The notes under the pieces are model-generated. The model had not been told where the DNA came from and searched no databases. It saw only the letters and a list, made by a program, of their open reading frames with translations. A stretch of 5,934 bases of DNA from Acidobacteriota bacterium (GTDB lineage: Bacteria > Acidobacteriota > Terriglobia > UBA7540 > JAPUME01): contig JAPUME010000059.1 in assembly GCA_027294185.1 (NCBI GenBank), positions 1-5,934 on the forward strand, in the 5' to 3' direction. Every line of letters starts with the position of its first letter. The stretch's first letter is position 1. Positions 1 to 5,335 of this stretch are shown here, piece by piece. The translations under genes and the position numbers were made by a program.

Positions 1-504
1 CTGAGCTCTCTTTTGCTCATAGCTGACTTGAGCGTGGGCGACGCCAGGGAGGTCTCGGAGAGCACTTTCGATCCCAGCCGCGCAGGCTTCGCAGGTCATG
101 CCTTCGATTTCCAGCTCTGCGGCAGCGAGAGAGGAAGAGGCATGGGCAGGAGTGGAGGTTTCTGCCGCACGGAATTTCCCGTAATAGTTGGGGAAAAGGG
201 CCAGCAGAAGAACAACGGCCGTTACCACCCATAAGCTCGGTTTGGCCCAACGGCTAAGTCGAGGTGTTTCGCATACCTTGCCTTCGCAGACTTCTTGCTC
301 CTTGGGTTTCCGATAGACGAAGTAAAAACCGAAAGCAAGAAATATGCCTGTGAGCGTCAAAAAGTAAGGCCGCAGAGGCTCGAATTTTACCCCCAGGGCC
401 ACCGACGTAACTCCCAGGCCGGCGAACGCGATGGGACCGATACAGCACAGGGAAGCAAATAGGGCTGCAAGAATCGAGCCGGTAAAAGCTGTTTTGGTGT
501 TCAC
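1..504 (-). CDS. merTP: MerT-MerP fusion mercuric (heavy-metal) transporter, partial
   Basis: This is an inner-membrane heavy-metal importer that fuses MerT to a MerP-like metal-binding domain. The 168 visible residues run off the left edge without a stop. The MerT part (about 1-112) has three hydrophobic helices (about 8-39, 45-64, 91-105). It carries the vicinal pair Cys20-Cys21 in a CCIGP motif, where MerT accepts Hg(II), and Cys73/Cys78 in the loop between helices 2 and 3, matching the second cysteine pair of the family. Helix 3 ends with the typical FPNYYG. After an Ala/Ser-rich linker, an HMA domain begins at about 130 with GMTCEACA (Cys138, Cys141). The start is GTG at 504, eight bases after AGGAGG. 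The gene lies 12 nt behind the CsoR-family gene and is surely co-transcribed with it. Mercury is the family's usual substrate. With a CsoR-type regulator next door and no merA or merR in view, copper or another thiophilic metal cannot be excluded. Confidence 0.88.
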   Translation of the reverse strand, partial: MNTKTAFTGSILAALFASLCCIGPIAFAGLGVTSVALGVKFEPLRPYFLTLTGIFLAFGFYFVYRKPKEQEVCEGKVCETPRLSRWAKPSLWVVTAVVLLLALFPNYYGKFRAAETSTPAHASSSLAAAELEIEGMTCEACAAGIESALRDLPGVAHAQVSYEQKRAQ

Positions 505-507
505 TCG

Positions 508-520
508 GTTATCCTCCTAC
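508..520 (-). promoter_or_regulatory. merTP ribosome binding site overlapping the upstream stop codon
   Basis: The strong Shine-Dalgarno GTAGGAGG (minus strand, about 520-513) contains the TAG stop of the CsoR-family gene (519-517) and lies 8 nt before the GTG start of merTP. The arrangement supports the GTG start and suggests translational coupling of repressor and transporter. Confidence 0.7.
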
Positions 521-825
521 AGGTTCTTTACAACCTGTCCCAGAGCGCCCTTCAGGTGGCGAAGCGCTTTCTCTCCCTGACCGACCCGGATGCATTCGGC
601 CACACAGGTCTCCATGTGGTTTTCGAGCAGGCGACCCGTAGTTTGGTTCAGGGCCGAGCGAACCGCTGAGAGTTGAACCAGCAGTTTTTCGCACGACTCG
701 TGCTCGGTAAGCATGCGTTTGATTCCGCGCACATGCCCCTCGATTCGGCTCAGTCGGTGCTGCAAATCCGTTTCCACCTCCGGGTCAAGGTAGATATCTT
801 TCAGTACGGCAAGTGATTTCCCCAT
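517..825 (-). CDS. CsoR/RcnR-family (DUF156) metal-sensing transcriptional repressor
   Basis: This is a small cytoplasmic all-helical repressor of 102 residues. The family forms tetramers that bind operator DNA in the apo state and release it on metal binding. The core from about 22 to 80 is typical (HRLSRIEGHVRGIKRML, then ESCEKLLVQLSAVRSALNQ). Cys45, His70 and Cys74 have the 25- and 4-residue spacing of the Cu(I) ligand triad of CsoR (Cys-His-Cys). An additional Cys78 follows. RcnR-type Ni/Co sensors normally use an extra N-terminal His, which is absent here, and CstR persulfide sensors lack the His. The ATG start has GGAGG four bases upstream. The gene precedes merTP in the same operon, with its stop codon inside the merTP ribosome binding site. 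The family call is firm. The inducing metal, Cu(I) or Hg(II), cannot be decided from sequence. Confidence 0.9.
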   Translation of the reverse strand: MGKSLAVLKDIYLDPEVETDLQHRLSRIEGHVRGIKRMLTEHESCEKLLVQLSAVRSALNQTTGRLLENHMETCVAECIRVGQGEKALRHLKGALGQVVKNL

Positions 826-886
826 GTCTCCTCCGAAGGCATCATTGTGTAGATCGTTTTTTTCGGGAAGATCGACATCGCCTTAC

Positions 887-903
887 ATCCCCCCCTGGGG
901 GAT
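887..903. promoter_or_regulatory. Candidate CsoR-type operator, GC-rich dyad
   Basis: A perfect 7-bp inverted repeat ATCCCCC / GGGGGAT is separated by 3 nt (CCT) and lies about 60 bp upstream of the CsoR-family start codon. Known CsoR operators are GC-rich pseudo-palindromes with C-tracts and G-tracts flanked by AT/TA, for example the TACCC...GGGTA type. Shape and position therefore fit autoregulation. The assignment is inferred from resemblance. Confidence 0.5.
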
Positions 904-925
904 AGGATGCGGCATGGGGCATCCT
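904..925. promoter_or_regulatory. Second dyad upstream of the metal operon
   Basis: A perfect 7-bp inverted repeat AGGATGC / GCATCCT with an 8-nt spacer directly abuts the C/G-tract dyad. On the minus strand a weak -35-like TTGCAA lies just upstream of it. It may be a second repressor half-site pair, a site for another regulator, or part of the promoter spacer. No function can be assigned from sequence alone. Confidence 0.35.
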
Positions 926-1133
926 GGTTGCAACGCAAATTTCCAGAAACAACATCCATTGAGAAATTCGGAAGTCGCGGCGCCTTGCCGGCTGCTGATG
1001 GAAGGAAGGGTGGCGGAGTGGTCAAAATCTGAGGTAGGATAGGAATTCTCCTCACGAAGGGGCTATCGCCTTTTGGGCCGACAGGGTAAAGTAGAATCAT
1101 ACTAATCTAAGGTCAAAGTCGAGGGTACTACCG

Positions 1134-1559
1134 ATGTCGGTTCTGATGCAGTGGATTCACCTGGTTGCCGCGGTAGTGGGAATCGGCGGTCTGGGGTTTA
1201 TCCACATGATTCTGATCCCGGCCAGCCGCGACCTGGAGCCCGCGCAGCGGGACCTTCTCTTTAAGAGGGTTTCGCGCAAGTTTCAGTATGTAATTTGGAG
1301 TGTCGTTTTGATGTTGATCACCTCCGGTCTTTACAGCATTCATGCGCACGCCTGGGAGCGCCCCTGGGGCGTCTACTGGAAATGGCTGATCGTAAAGATC
1401 GTTTTGGCCCTGTGCGTCTTTTTCATCTCGTTGGGTTTGAATCTTCCCCTGGCCCTATTTGACTGGCTCCGCCAGAAGCGGCAGATGTGGCTTTCCATCT
1501 CCTTCACCCTGGCCATGATCGTGATTCTGATCTCGGCCTATCTACGGCGGGGAGGGTAA
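1134..1559 (+). CDS. CopD-like four-helix integral membrane protein
   Basis: This 141-residue protein is almost entirely membrane-embedded, with helices at about 5-29, 51-70, 83-105 and 119-137. The first helix (WIHLVAAVVGIGGLGFIH, ending at Pro29), the basic segment KRVSRKF before helix 2, and WLIVKIVLAL in helix 3 resemble the CopD/HemJ-like superfamily of small copper- or haem-associated membrane proteins. His9, His24, His70 and His72 are possible metal or haem ligands. A GAGGG Shine-Dalgarno lies 8 nt before the ATG. The next gene (YgfZ-like) starts 4 nt after the TAA stop, so the two are an operon. The assignment rests on general pattern. A copper, haem or purely structural role cannot be separated here, and a plain uncharacterised membrane protein is the alternative. 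Confidence 0.6.
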   Translation: MSVLMQWIHLVAAVVGIGGLGFIHMILIPASRDLEPAQRDLLFKRVSRKFQYVIWSVVLMLITSGLYSIHAHAWERPWGVYWKWLIVKIVLALCVFFISLGLNLPLALFDWLRQKRQMWLSISFTLAMIVILISAYLRRGG

Positions 1560-1563
1560 GACA

Positions 1564-2661
1564 ATGGCGGAGGCGGTGCGAGGCCCGCTCGCTGATTACC
1601 ACCGATCTCAGGGTGCGACTCTCGCTGAATATCACGGGGCCGTGGTCCCTGCCCGATTTTCCGACCCCGTGGCGGAGCATCGGGCGGTCCGGAAAGCTTC
1701 CGGCATTCTGGACTTTTCTTTTCGGGCAAAACTCGCCCTAAGCGGCGAAGATCGCGTTCGTTTCCTGAACGGAATGGTGACGAACGACGTGAAGGGTCTC
1801 CAGCCGGGGCAGGGAATCTACGCCTTGCTTCTGAACGTGCAGGGACAAATCCTGGCCGACTTGAAAATTTACGCGGCGCAGGACCAGTTCCTGATCGATG
1901 TGGACTATGACCTTCTTGAAAAAGTTCAACTATTCCTCGACCGCTATATCATCGCCGACCAGGTGGAGCTCGAGCCGGTGGAGCTGGCCGCCGTTTCCTT
2001 TCAAGGGCCGCGTGCCCGGCCCCTGCTCGAAAAGACGCTCCACATCGACCTGCCGGAAATGAACCCCTTCGACCACTTCACCTCGAATTATGCCGGGTTT
2101 CCCGTTCGCGTGGTGCGAAACCAGACCAGCGGCGAGGAGGGTTACGAAGTCTGGATCTCAGCGAAGGGAATGTTGGGTCTGTGGGGAGGAGCCTGCGGGC
2201 AGGCTCCGACCTACGATATGTTGCCCATCGGTTCAGAGGCCCTGGAAACTCTTCGCATCGAGGCCGGCATTCCCACCTATGGTGACGATCTCTACGAAGA
2301 TACCCTGGCGCTCGAAGCCGGCCTGCTGAATGCCCTGAACTTCACCAAGGGTTGCTATCTCGGCCAGGAGATTGTGGAGCGCGCCCGCAGCCGGGGCCGT
2401 GTAAACTGGACGCTGGCGGGATTGTTGATCGACGGTTCTCAGCCACCTGCAGTGGGGGAAAAACTGGTGCAGGGGGAAAAAGAAGTCGGTGAGATCACCA
2501 GCGCCTGCTTTTCTCCCACGCTGGGCCGAACGATCGCGCTCGGTTACCTCCGGCGTGAAGCCGCCGAACTCGGCACCTCCCTGGGCCTGAAAGACGGAAA
2601 GACTTCTCTTGAAGTGACGAAGCTGCCCTTTTATTCTTCCGCGAAAAGTTCAGAAGGTTAG
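1564..2661 (+). CDS. ygfZ: YgfZ/GcvT-family folate-binding protein (Fe-S cluster maintenance)
   Basis: This 365-residue cytoplasmic protein has the aminomethyltransferase (GcvT) fold. The diagnostic YgfZ/IBA57 signature KGCYLGQE is at 262-269, with Cys264 as the conserved cysteine. YgfZ proteins bind tetrahydrofolate and support assembly or repair of certain Fe-S enzymes, and the signature separates them from the glycine-cleavage T protein. Other GcvT-like landmarks are RVRFLNGMVTNDV at about 64-76, a LLLNVQGQILADLKIY strand region at about 88-103, and GEEGYEVWI near 190-200. It is somewhat longer than the E. coli protein (about 326 residues), mainly from an N-terminal extension of roughly 30 residues. 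The ATG start is preceded by a GGGGAGGG-like ribosome binding site inside the end of the CopD-like gene, 4 nt after that gene's stop. No terminator is visible in the 11 nt before the convergent regulator gene. Confidence 0.88.
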   Translation: MAEAVRGPLADYHRSQGATLAEYHGAVVPARFSDPVAEHRAVRKASGILDFSFRAKLALSGEDRVRFLNGMVTNDVKGLQPGQGIYALLLNVQGQILADLKIYAAQDQFLIDVDYDLLEKVQLFLDRYIIADQVELEPVELAAVSFQGPRARPLLEKTLHIDLPEMNPFDHFTSNYAGFPVRVVRNQTSGEEGYEVWISAKGMLGLWGGACGQAPTYDMLPIGSEALETLRIEAGIPTYGDDLYEDTLALEAGLLNALNFTKGCYLGQEIVERARSRGRVNWTLAGLLIDGSQPPAVGEKLVQGEKEVGEITSACFSPTLGRTIALGYLRREAAELGTSLGLKDGKTSLEVTKLPFYSSAKSSEG

Positions 2662-2672
2662 AGACCGTGGGT

Positions 2673-3356
2673 TCAGGCAGGTAAGGAGTCGGCAGGAAGA
2701 TCGCCGCCCCCGGCCCCCGGCACCAGCTGATGGTGGATGGCGTAGAGCGCCAGTTCCAGCCGGTCGGAGACTCCCAGTTTGTCGAAGATAGCGTGCAGGT
2801 AATTCTTGACCGTCTGCTCTTGCATGGAGAGGTGCCGTGCGATATCGCGATTCGGCCAACCGCGCACGATGCAGGCCAGGATGTCGAATTCCCGGGGGGT
2901 CAGCGTGTCGCGCGGCGCAACGGCCTCGGATTTGGAGGATAGGGAGACTCCACCGCCCACCGCAGTTTTCTTTCGGGAAGAAGCAGGAGCGCTGGCCATG
3001 CGGCGAAGATTACGCAACATGGAGGGAACACTCGAAGTCTTCAAAAGCACGCCATCCACGCCGCCTCCGTTCTGCAATGTGGCGGCGGAGTTGCCCAGCA
3101 GGACGATTCGAGCCTTGGCGGCGGCCTGGCGGAGCCGCTCGACGGCCTTCTCGGTTTGAGCCCCGGTGGTGCTGTTTTCAATCAGAACAAGGTGCGGTTG
3201 AAGCTTTCGAATCTGTTGGACGGAAGGGGCGAGCGCGGCGGCGTCACCCACGACCTGGAATTCCTGGTCGGTAGAGAGGATTTTTCTCAGACCGGCGCGG
3301 AACAGTGTTTGCGGGTCGATAATGAAGATGCGGTGGGGAGACTTGGATCGACTCAC
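2673..3356 (-). CDS. NarL/LuxR-type regulator with a degenerate receiver domain
   Basis: This 227-residue DNA-binding regulator has a receiver-like domain (about 9-120), a Ser/Ala/Lys-rich linker (about 121-149) and a LuxR/GerE helix-turn-helix (about 151-210: LTPREFDILACIVRGWPNRD, then HLSMQEQTVKNYLHAIFDKL). The output domain is intact. The receiver has the right layout (RIFIIDPQTLFRAGLRKIL, then LVLIENSTTG, then GVLLK), but the phosphoacceptor Asp is replaced by Glu60. Only one acidic residue (Asp14) remains in the first-strand pocket, and the Thr/Ser switch position appears to be Gly88. Lys106 is kept. Phosphorylation by a histidine kinase is therefore unlikely, and the domain may act as a pseudo-receiver or a locked-on form. 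The start is GTG at 3356, with GAGG eight bases before it, 10 nt behind the PilZ gene. The two form an operon, suggesting joint control of a c-di-GMP-linked process. The target genes are unknown. Confidence 0.85.
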   Translation of the reverse strand: MSRSKSPHRIFIIDPQTLFRAGLRKILSTDQEFQVVGDAAALAPSVQQIRKLQPHLVLIENSTTGAQTEKAVERLRQAAAKARIVLLGNSAATLQNGGGVDGVLLKTSSVPSMLRNLRRMASAPASSRKKTAVGGGVSLSSKSEAVAPRDTLTPREFDILACIVRGWPNRDIARHLSMQEQTVKNYLHAIFDKLGVSDRLELALYAIHHQLVPGAGGGDLPADSLPA

Positions 3357-3366
3357 CGTTTTTGCC

Positions 3367-3711
3367 TCACTCCTTTTTCCGTTGCCGTCGCGGGGAATTC
3401 CTCGAGGTAAGGGAGTACTTCTTAATGGTTACGGCGACTCCCTTGGCGCGGCCTCGTCGTTCGATGCGAGCTACGGATCCCTCGCAGATCAGCTCGAGCG
3501 GTTTCCCGGCGTCGGTGACGGGCCATTTTACCGAAATCCGGACCTTCTGTTTCACGGGCAGGACATTCTTCATGGGAACAAAAAAACCGCCGCTGCTCAC
3601 GTCCACAGTCCGCGCGCGGATGGCGTGCGTCTTTCCTTTGCTGTCCGCCCAGGAGAGTTGTGCGGAAAATTTCAGCGGAAACCTTATGCCGATTCTCCGG
3701 TCCCTACTCAT
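3367..3711 (-). CDS. PilZ-domain protein (predicted c-di-GMP receptor)
   Basis: This is a single-domain PilZ protein of 114 residues, a fold that commonly binds cyclic di-GMP and controls motility, adhesion or polysaccharide output. The N-terminal arginine motif RDRRIGIRF (about 3-11) and the second motif DVSSGG (D-x-S-x-x-G, about 37-42) are both present, so ligand binding is plausible. A beta-barrel follows (VRISVKWPV, LELICEGSVARIE, KGVAVTIKKY), and the tail is strongly basic. I start at ATG 3711. It has GAGG five bases upstream and sits right before the domain, whereas an open frame reaching back to a TTG at 3867 adds 52 residues with no recognisable fold. The LuxR-type regulator follows after 10 nt, and a sigma70-like promoter lies upstream at 3785-3814. 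The C-terminal segment is Arg/Lys-rich and probably disordered. Confidence 0.85.
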   Translation of the reverse strand: MSRDRRIGIRFPLKFSAQLSWADSKGKTHAIRARTVDVSSGGFFVPMKNVLPVKQKVRISVKWPVTDAGKPLELICEGSVARIERRGRAKGVAVTIKKYSLTSRNSPRRQRKKE

Positions 3712-3879
3712 GACAACCTCAACCTCTTTCCATCTGCCCGTGACGGACTTCGCATGAAGCCGGCCGACGGCCTGCGATGCCCCCATAATAACCGAGGCTT
3801 GCGCCCGGAGACAAGGCGTTAGCTTGCTCCTGAGTGTGAGAGTGTTGGCCGGGAAGATTTCCTGCAATGAGAGCGCGCT
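3712..3879 (-). other. Intergenic leader between the anti-sigma and PilZ genes
   Basis: If the PilZ gene starts at 3711, this 168-bp stretch is non-coding. It contains a good promoter candidate (see 3785-3814) and no clear terminator for the anti-sigma gene. The open frame continues through it up to a TTG at 3867, but the encoded residues do not resemble any part of a PilZ protein. Confidence 0.55.
3785..3814 (-). promoter_or_regulatory. Sigma70-like promoter of the PilZ-regulator operon
   Basis: On the minus strand, -35 TTGTCT (3814-3809) and -10 TATTAT (3790-3785) are 18 nt apart, with 4/6 and 5/6 matches to consensus. Transcription would begin near 3778, giving a leader of about 65 nt before the ATG at 3711. 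This supports separate transcription from the sigma/anti-sigma pair and the shorter PilZ start. Confidence 0.5.
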
Positions 3880-4467
3880 TTAAGAAGAAAAATCGTCCGA
3901 AGAGGAAAAAGCCTGAAAGGAGAAGTAGAGCGAGGGTATGGCCTGCAAAATAAAAACGACGAAGAGGAAGGGGAGTAGCACGTTGAAATTGTTCATCACT
4001 CCCAGCAAGCGGTCCCAGGGAATTTCCACGGTTTCCCAGTAACCGGTATAAACACCGGTCCCTTCCGCAATCTTCCCCGCCAGATTTGCAGTCACCTGCC
4101 TGAACCAGCCCGTGGCAACCCCGCCCGTCAGAAAGAGGCCGGCAAGGGTGGCGATCCAGGCCAACAGCACAAAGCCAAAGGCTCCCGCCGTGCCGTAGGA
4201 GAGTTTCGGCAGGAAGCTCCACAGACGTTCCTTCGATTCCCGAGATTTTTCCTCCTGAGTTTGAGCCAGCAGGCGGGCGGCAAAGTCCGGCGGCGGTAGG
4301 ACGGGACTCGGCATTTTCAAGGCGCCGGCAAGAATCTGTTCCAGCTCCCACTCGCGCCGGCAAGAGGCACACCCGGCCAAGTGGCGCTCCAGGGCCGCAA
4401 ATTCCTGTGGCTGGAGGCGCCGGGTCAGATAATCGGGCATCCGTTCTCGCGTGGAATCACAAGTCAT
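3880..4467 (-). CDS. Zinc-finger membrane anti-sigma factor
   Basis: This 195-residue partner of the ECF sigma factor encoded just before it binds the sigma at the membrane until a signal releases it. The cytoplasmic N-terminal zf-HC2/ZAS domain has the zinc signature His29-x3-Cys33-x2-Cys36 (HLAGCASC), with Cys3 as the likely fourth ligand. A Pro-rich hinge (about 53-60) and a charged Glu/Lys/Arg-rich helix (about 71-82) lead to a first membrane helix (about 93-115). A segment of about 45 residues, probably periplasmic (116-161, several aromatics and Gly), leads to a second helix (about 162-184), and a Ser-rich tail DDFSS ends the protein. Many ZAS anti-sigmas have one membrane helix, so the second is somewhat unusual. 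Its ATG overlaps the sigma stop codon (ATGA), indicating translational coupling and matched stoichiometry. The stimulus cannot be read from sequence. Confidence 0.88.
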   Translation of the reverse strand: MTCDSTRERMPDYLTRRLQPQEFAALERHLAGCASCRREWELEQILAGALKMPSPVLPPPDFAARLLAQTQEEKSRESKERLWSFLPKLSYGTAGAFGFVLLAWIATLAGLFLTGGVATGWFRQVTANLAGKIAEGTGVYTGYWETVEIPWDRLLGVMNNFNVLLPFLFVVFILQAIPSLYFSFQAFSSSDDFSS

Positions 4468-5042
4468 GACAGCGTTTTTTCCGCCCGTTTGCGGAGCGAA
4501 GGTTCCTCTTCGGAAAGGTTGAGCATTTTCTCCCGCAGGGCTTTCCGTCCGCGGTGCAGGTAGGTCTTAACCGTCCCTACCGGCAGGCTGAGTATATCAG
4601 CAATCTCGTTGTAGGGTTTCTCCTCCATGTAAAAGAGGGTCAGGACGGCCCGGAACGGGGGCGGCATATCGTATAAGGCGTTGTGGACTCTTTCCGCCAT
4701 CTCGCGTCGCTCGATCGTAACGGGCGTTGCTTCCGCCTGATCCGCAACTCGTTCGGCCAGATTCGTCTCTTCATCGTCCAGAGAAAGCGGCGTGGGGCGG
4801 GAGCGAATCTTCCGGTAATCGTCGGCGACAACGTTGGTGACGATCCGGTAGAGCCATGTGGTAAACTCCGCCTGCCCTCGAAAATGGGCCAGCCCACGGA
4901 AAACCCGCAAAAAAACCTCCTGGGCAAGGTCTTCCACTCTCTGAGGGTCCCTCACCATTTTGCCGAGCATTCTGAAGACGGTTCCCTGGTGCGACCGGAT
5001 GATCTGGTTGAAGTCATCCAATGGTTTTCCCCGGTCGGCCAC
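4464..5042 (-). CDS. ECF-family RNA polymerase sigma factor
   Basis: This 192-residue group 4 (extracytoplasmic function) sigma factor directs RNA polymerase to a stress or envelope regulon. Sigma region 2 spans about 15-80, with VEDLAQEVFLRVF (core binding) and FTTWLYRIVTNVVADDYRK (-10 melting and recognition). An acidic linker (about 88-115) leads to region 4 at about 126-173 (MPPPFRAVLTLFY, then YNEIADILSLPVGTVKTYLH), whose helix-turn-helix reads the -35. The start is taken as GTG 5042, because an in-frame TAG lies five codons upstream. Its Shine-Dalgarno is poor, so a TTG at codon 8 (5021) remains possible. The gene overlaps the anti-sigma gene by 4 nt. A candidate autoregulatory promoter ends 34 nt before the start (see 5077-5105). 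Confidence 0.92.
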   Translation of the reverse strand: MADRGKPLDDFNQIIRSHQGTVFRMLGKMVRDPQRVEDLAQEVFLRVFRGLAHFRGQAEFTTWLYRIVTNVVADDYRKIRSRPTPLSLDDEETNLAERVADQAEATPVTIERREMAERVHNALYDMPPPFRAVLTLFYMEEKPYNEIADILSLPVGTVKTYLHRGRKALREKMLNLSEEEPSLRKRAEKTLS

Positions 5043-5076
5043 GATGGAACGAGCCTACACTTCTCCTTCAACACTG

Positions 5077-5105
5077 TTGGACCGACTCGAAGTCCAATTG
5101 TTTCA
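5077..5105 (-). promoter_or_regulatory. Candidate ECF-sigma promoter of the sigma/anti-sigma operon
   Basis: On the minus strand, TGAAACAA (5105-5098) and CGGTCCAA (5084-5077) are 13 nt apart, equal to TGAAAC-N15-CGGTC. TGAAAC resembles the -35 of SigW-like ECF promoters, and CGGTC resembles ECF -10 elements containing GTC. The element ends 34 nt before the sigma GTG, a sensible leader length for autoregulation. Both octamers are identical to those of the opposite-facing site at 5122-5151. The inverted repeat TTGGAC/GTCCAA (5077-5082 and 5092-5097) is nested in it. Confidence 0.55.
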
Positions 5106-5121
5106 AAAAATTGAGGAGGTG

Positions 5122-5151
5122 TGAAACAAATCTTTCGCTGCCCCGGTCCAA
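5122..5151 (+). promoter_or_regulatory. Second ECF-type promoter motif, facing right
   Basis: TGAAACAA (5122-5129) and CGGTCCAA (5144-5151) are 14 nt apart, equal to TGAAAC-N16-CGGTC. This is the closest of the three to ordinary ECF -35/-10 spacing. It starts 16 nt from the minus-strand copy and diverges from it. A transcript would start near 5158 and run toward the gene at 5374 with a leader of over 200 nt. Confidence 0.5.
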
Positions 5152-5307
5152 TAAAACTAGAGAGGAGGTCCGGAGCGGCGGGCGTGAATTTCAAAGTCAC
5201 TACCGCTGATCTAACCTACTGAAAGCAATGGGCTTCCTCGGTTCGGAGTCGTGGCGGTGAAAGGCAAGCCGGTTGGCATCCGTTAATGTTAACCTTTCCC
5301 AAATGCC

Positions 5308-5335
5308 TGAAACATTCCCCGGCTCCCCGGTCTAA
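5308..5335 (+). promoter_or_regulatory. Third ECF-type promoter motif, upstream of the DUF6249-like gene
   Basis: TGAAACAT (5308-5315) and CGGTCTAA (5328-5335) are 12 nt apart, equal to TGAAAC-N14-CGGTC. Fourteen of 16 motif bases match the other two copies. It ends 38 nt before the GTG at 5374. The second block sits in a small dyad CCCCG-GTCTAA-CGGGG (5325-5340). The short spacing is the weak point. Confidence 0.45.

Larger units (their letters stand above)
826..1133. other. Divergent intergenic region between the metal operon and the copD-like operon
   Basis: This 308-bp gap must hold promoters for both flanking operons. It contains two perfect dyads near the CsoR-family gene (listed separately). 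On the plus strand there is a weak possible -10 (TAGAAT, 1092-1097) without a convincing -35, and GAGGG (1121-1125) eight bases before the ATG at 1134 as a ribosome binding site. A stretch at 1004-1022 resembles the 5' end of a serine tRNA, but no complete tRNA follows. I see no convincing gene inside. Confidence 0.6.

Noticed and set aside
17..448. Two minus-strand open frames overlapping merTP
   Set aside because: They are in other frames than the clear MerT-MerP reading and their translations are Arg/Pro-rich without any recognisable motif.
1061..1074. Possible terminator GGC-TATC-GCC followed by TTTT
   Set aside because: The stem is only about 3 bp and the T-run is short. It also lies in a divergent promoter region where a terminator is not expected.
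1071..1097. Sigma70 promoter TTTTGG-N15-TAGAAT for the copD-like gene
   Set aside because: The -35 is poor and the spacing is short. It is mentioned only as a weak possible -10 in the intergenic note.
801..1100. 99-codon minus-strand open frame in the intergenic region upstream of the CsoR-family gene
   Set aside because: It overlaps the start of the repressor gene and the operator-like dyads, has a low-complexity Pro-rich translation, and lacks a family pattern.
2837..3274. 145-codon plus-strand open frame opposite the LuxR-type regulator
   Set aside because: It is antisense to a well-supported gene, and its Arg-rich composition is typical of a shadow frame in GC-rich DNA.
3712..3867. N-terminal extension of the PilZ protein back to a TTG at 3867
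   Set aside because: The added 52 residues do not look like a domain. The internal ATG at 3711 has a ribosome binding site and lies right before the PilZ motif, and a promoter candidate lies inside the extension.
3719..4372. 217-codon minus-strand open frame overlapping the anti-sigma gene
   Set aside because: It lies in another frame of the anti-sigma gene, whose zinc motif, membrane helices and coupling to the sigma gene are clear.
4683..5114. 143-codon plus-strand open frame opposite the sigma gene
   Set aside because: It is antisense to a strongly supported ECF sigma factor, and its translation has no recognisable domain.
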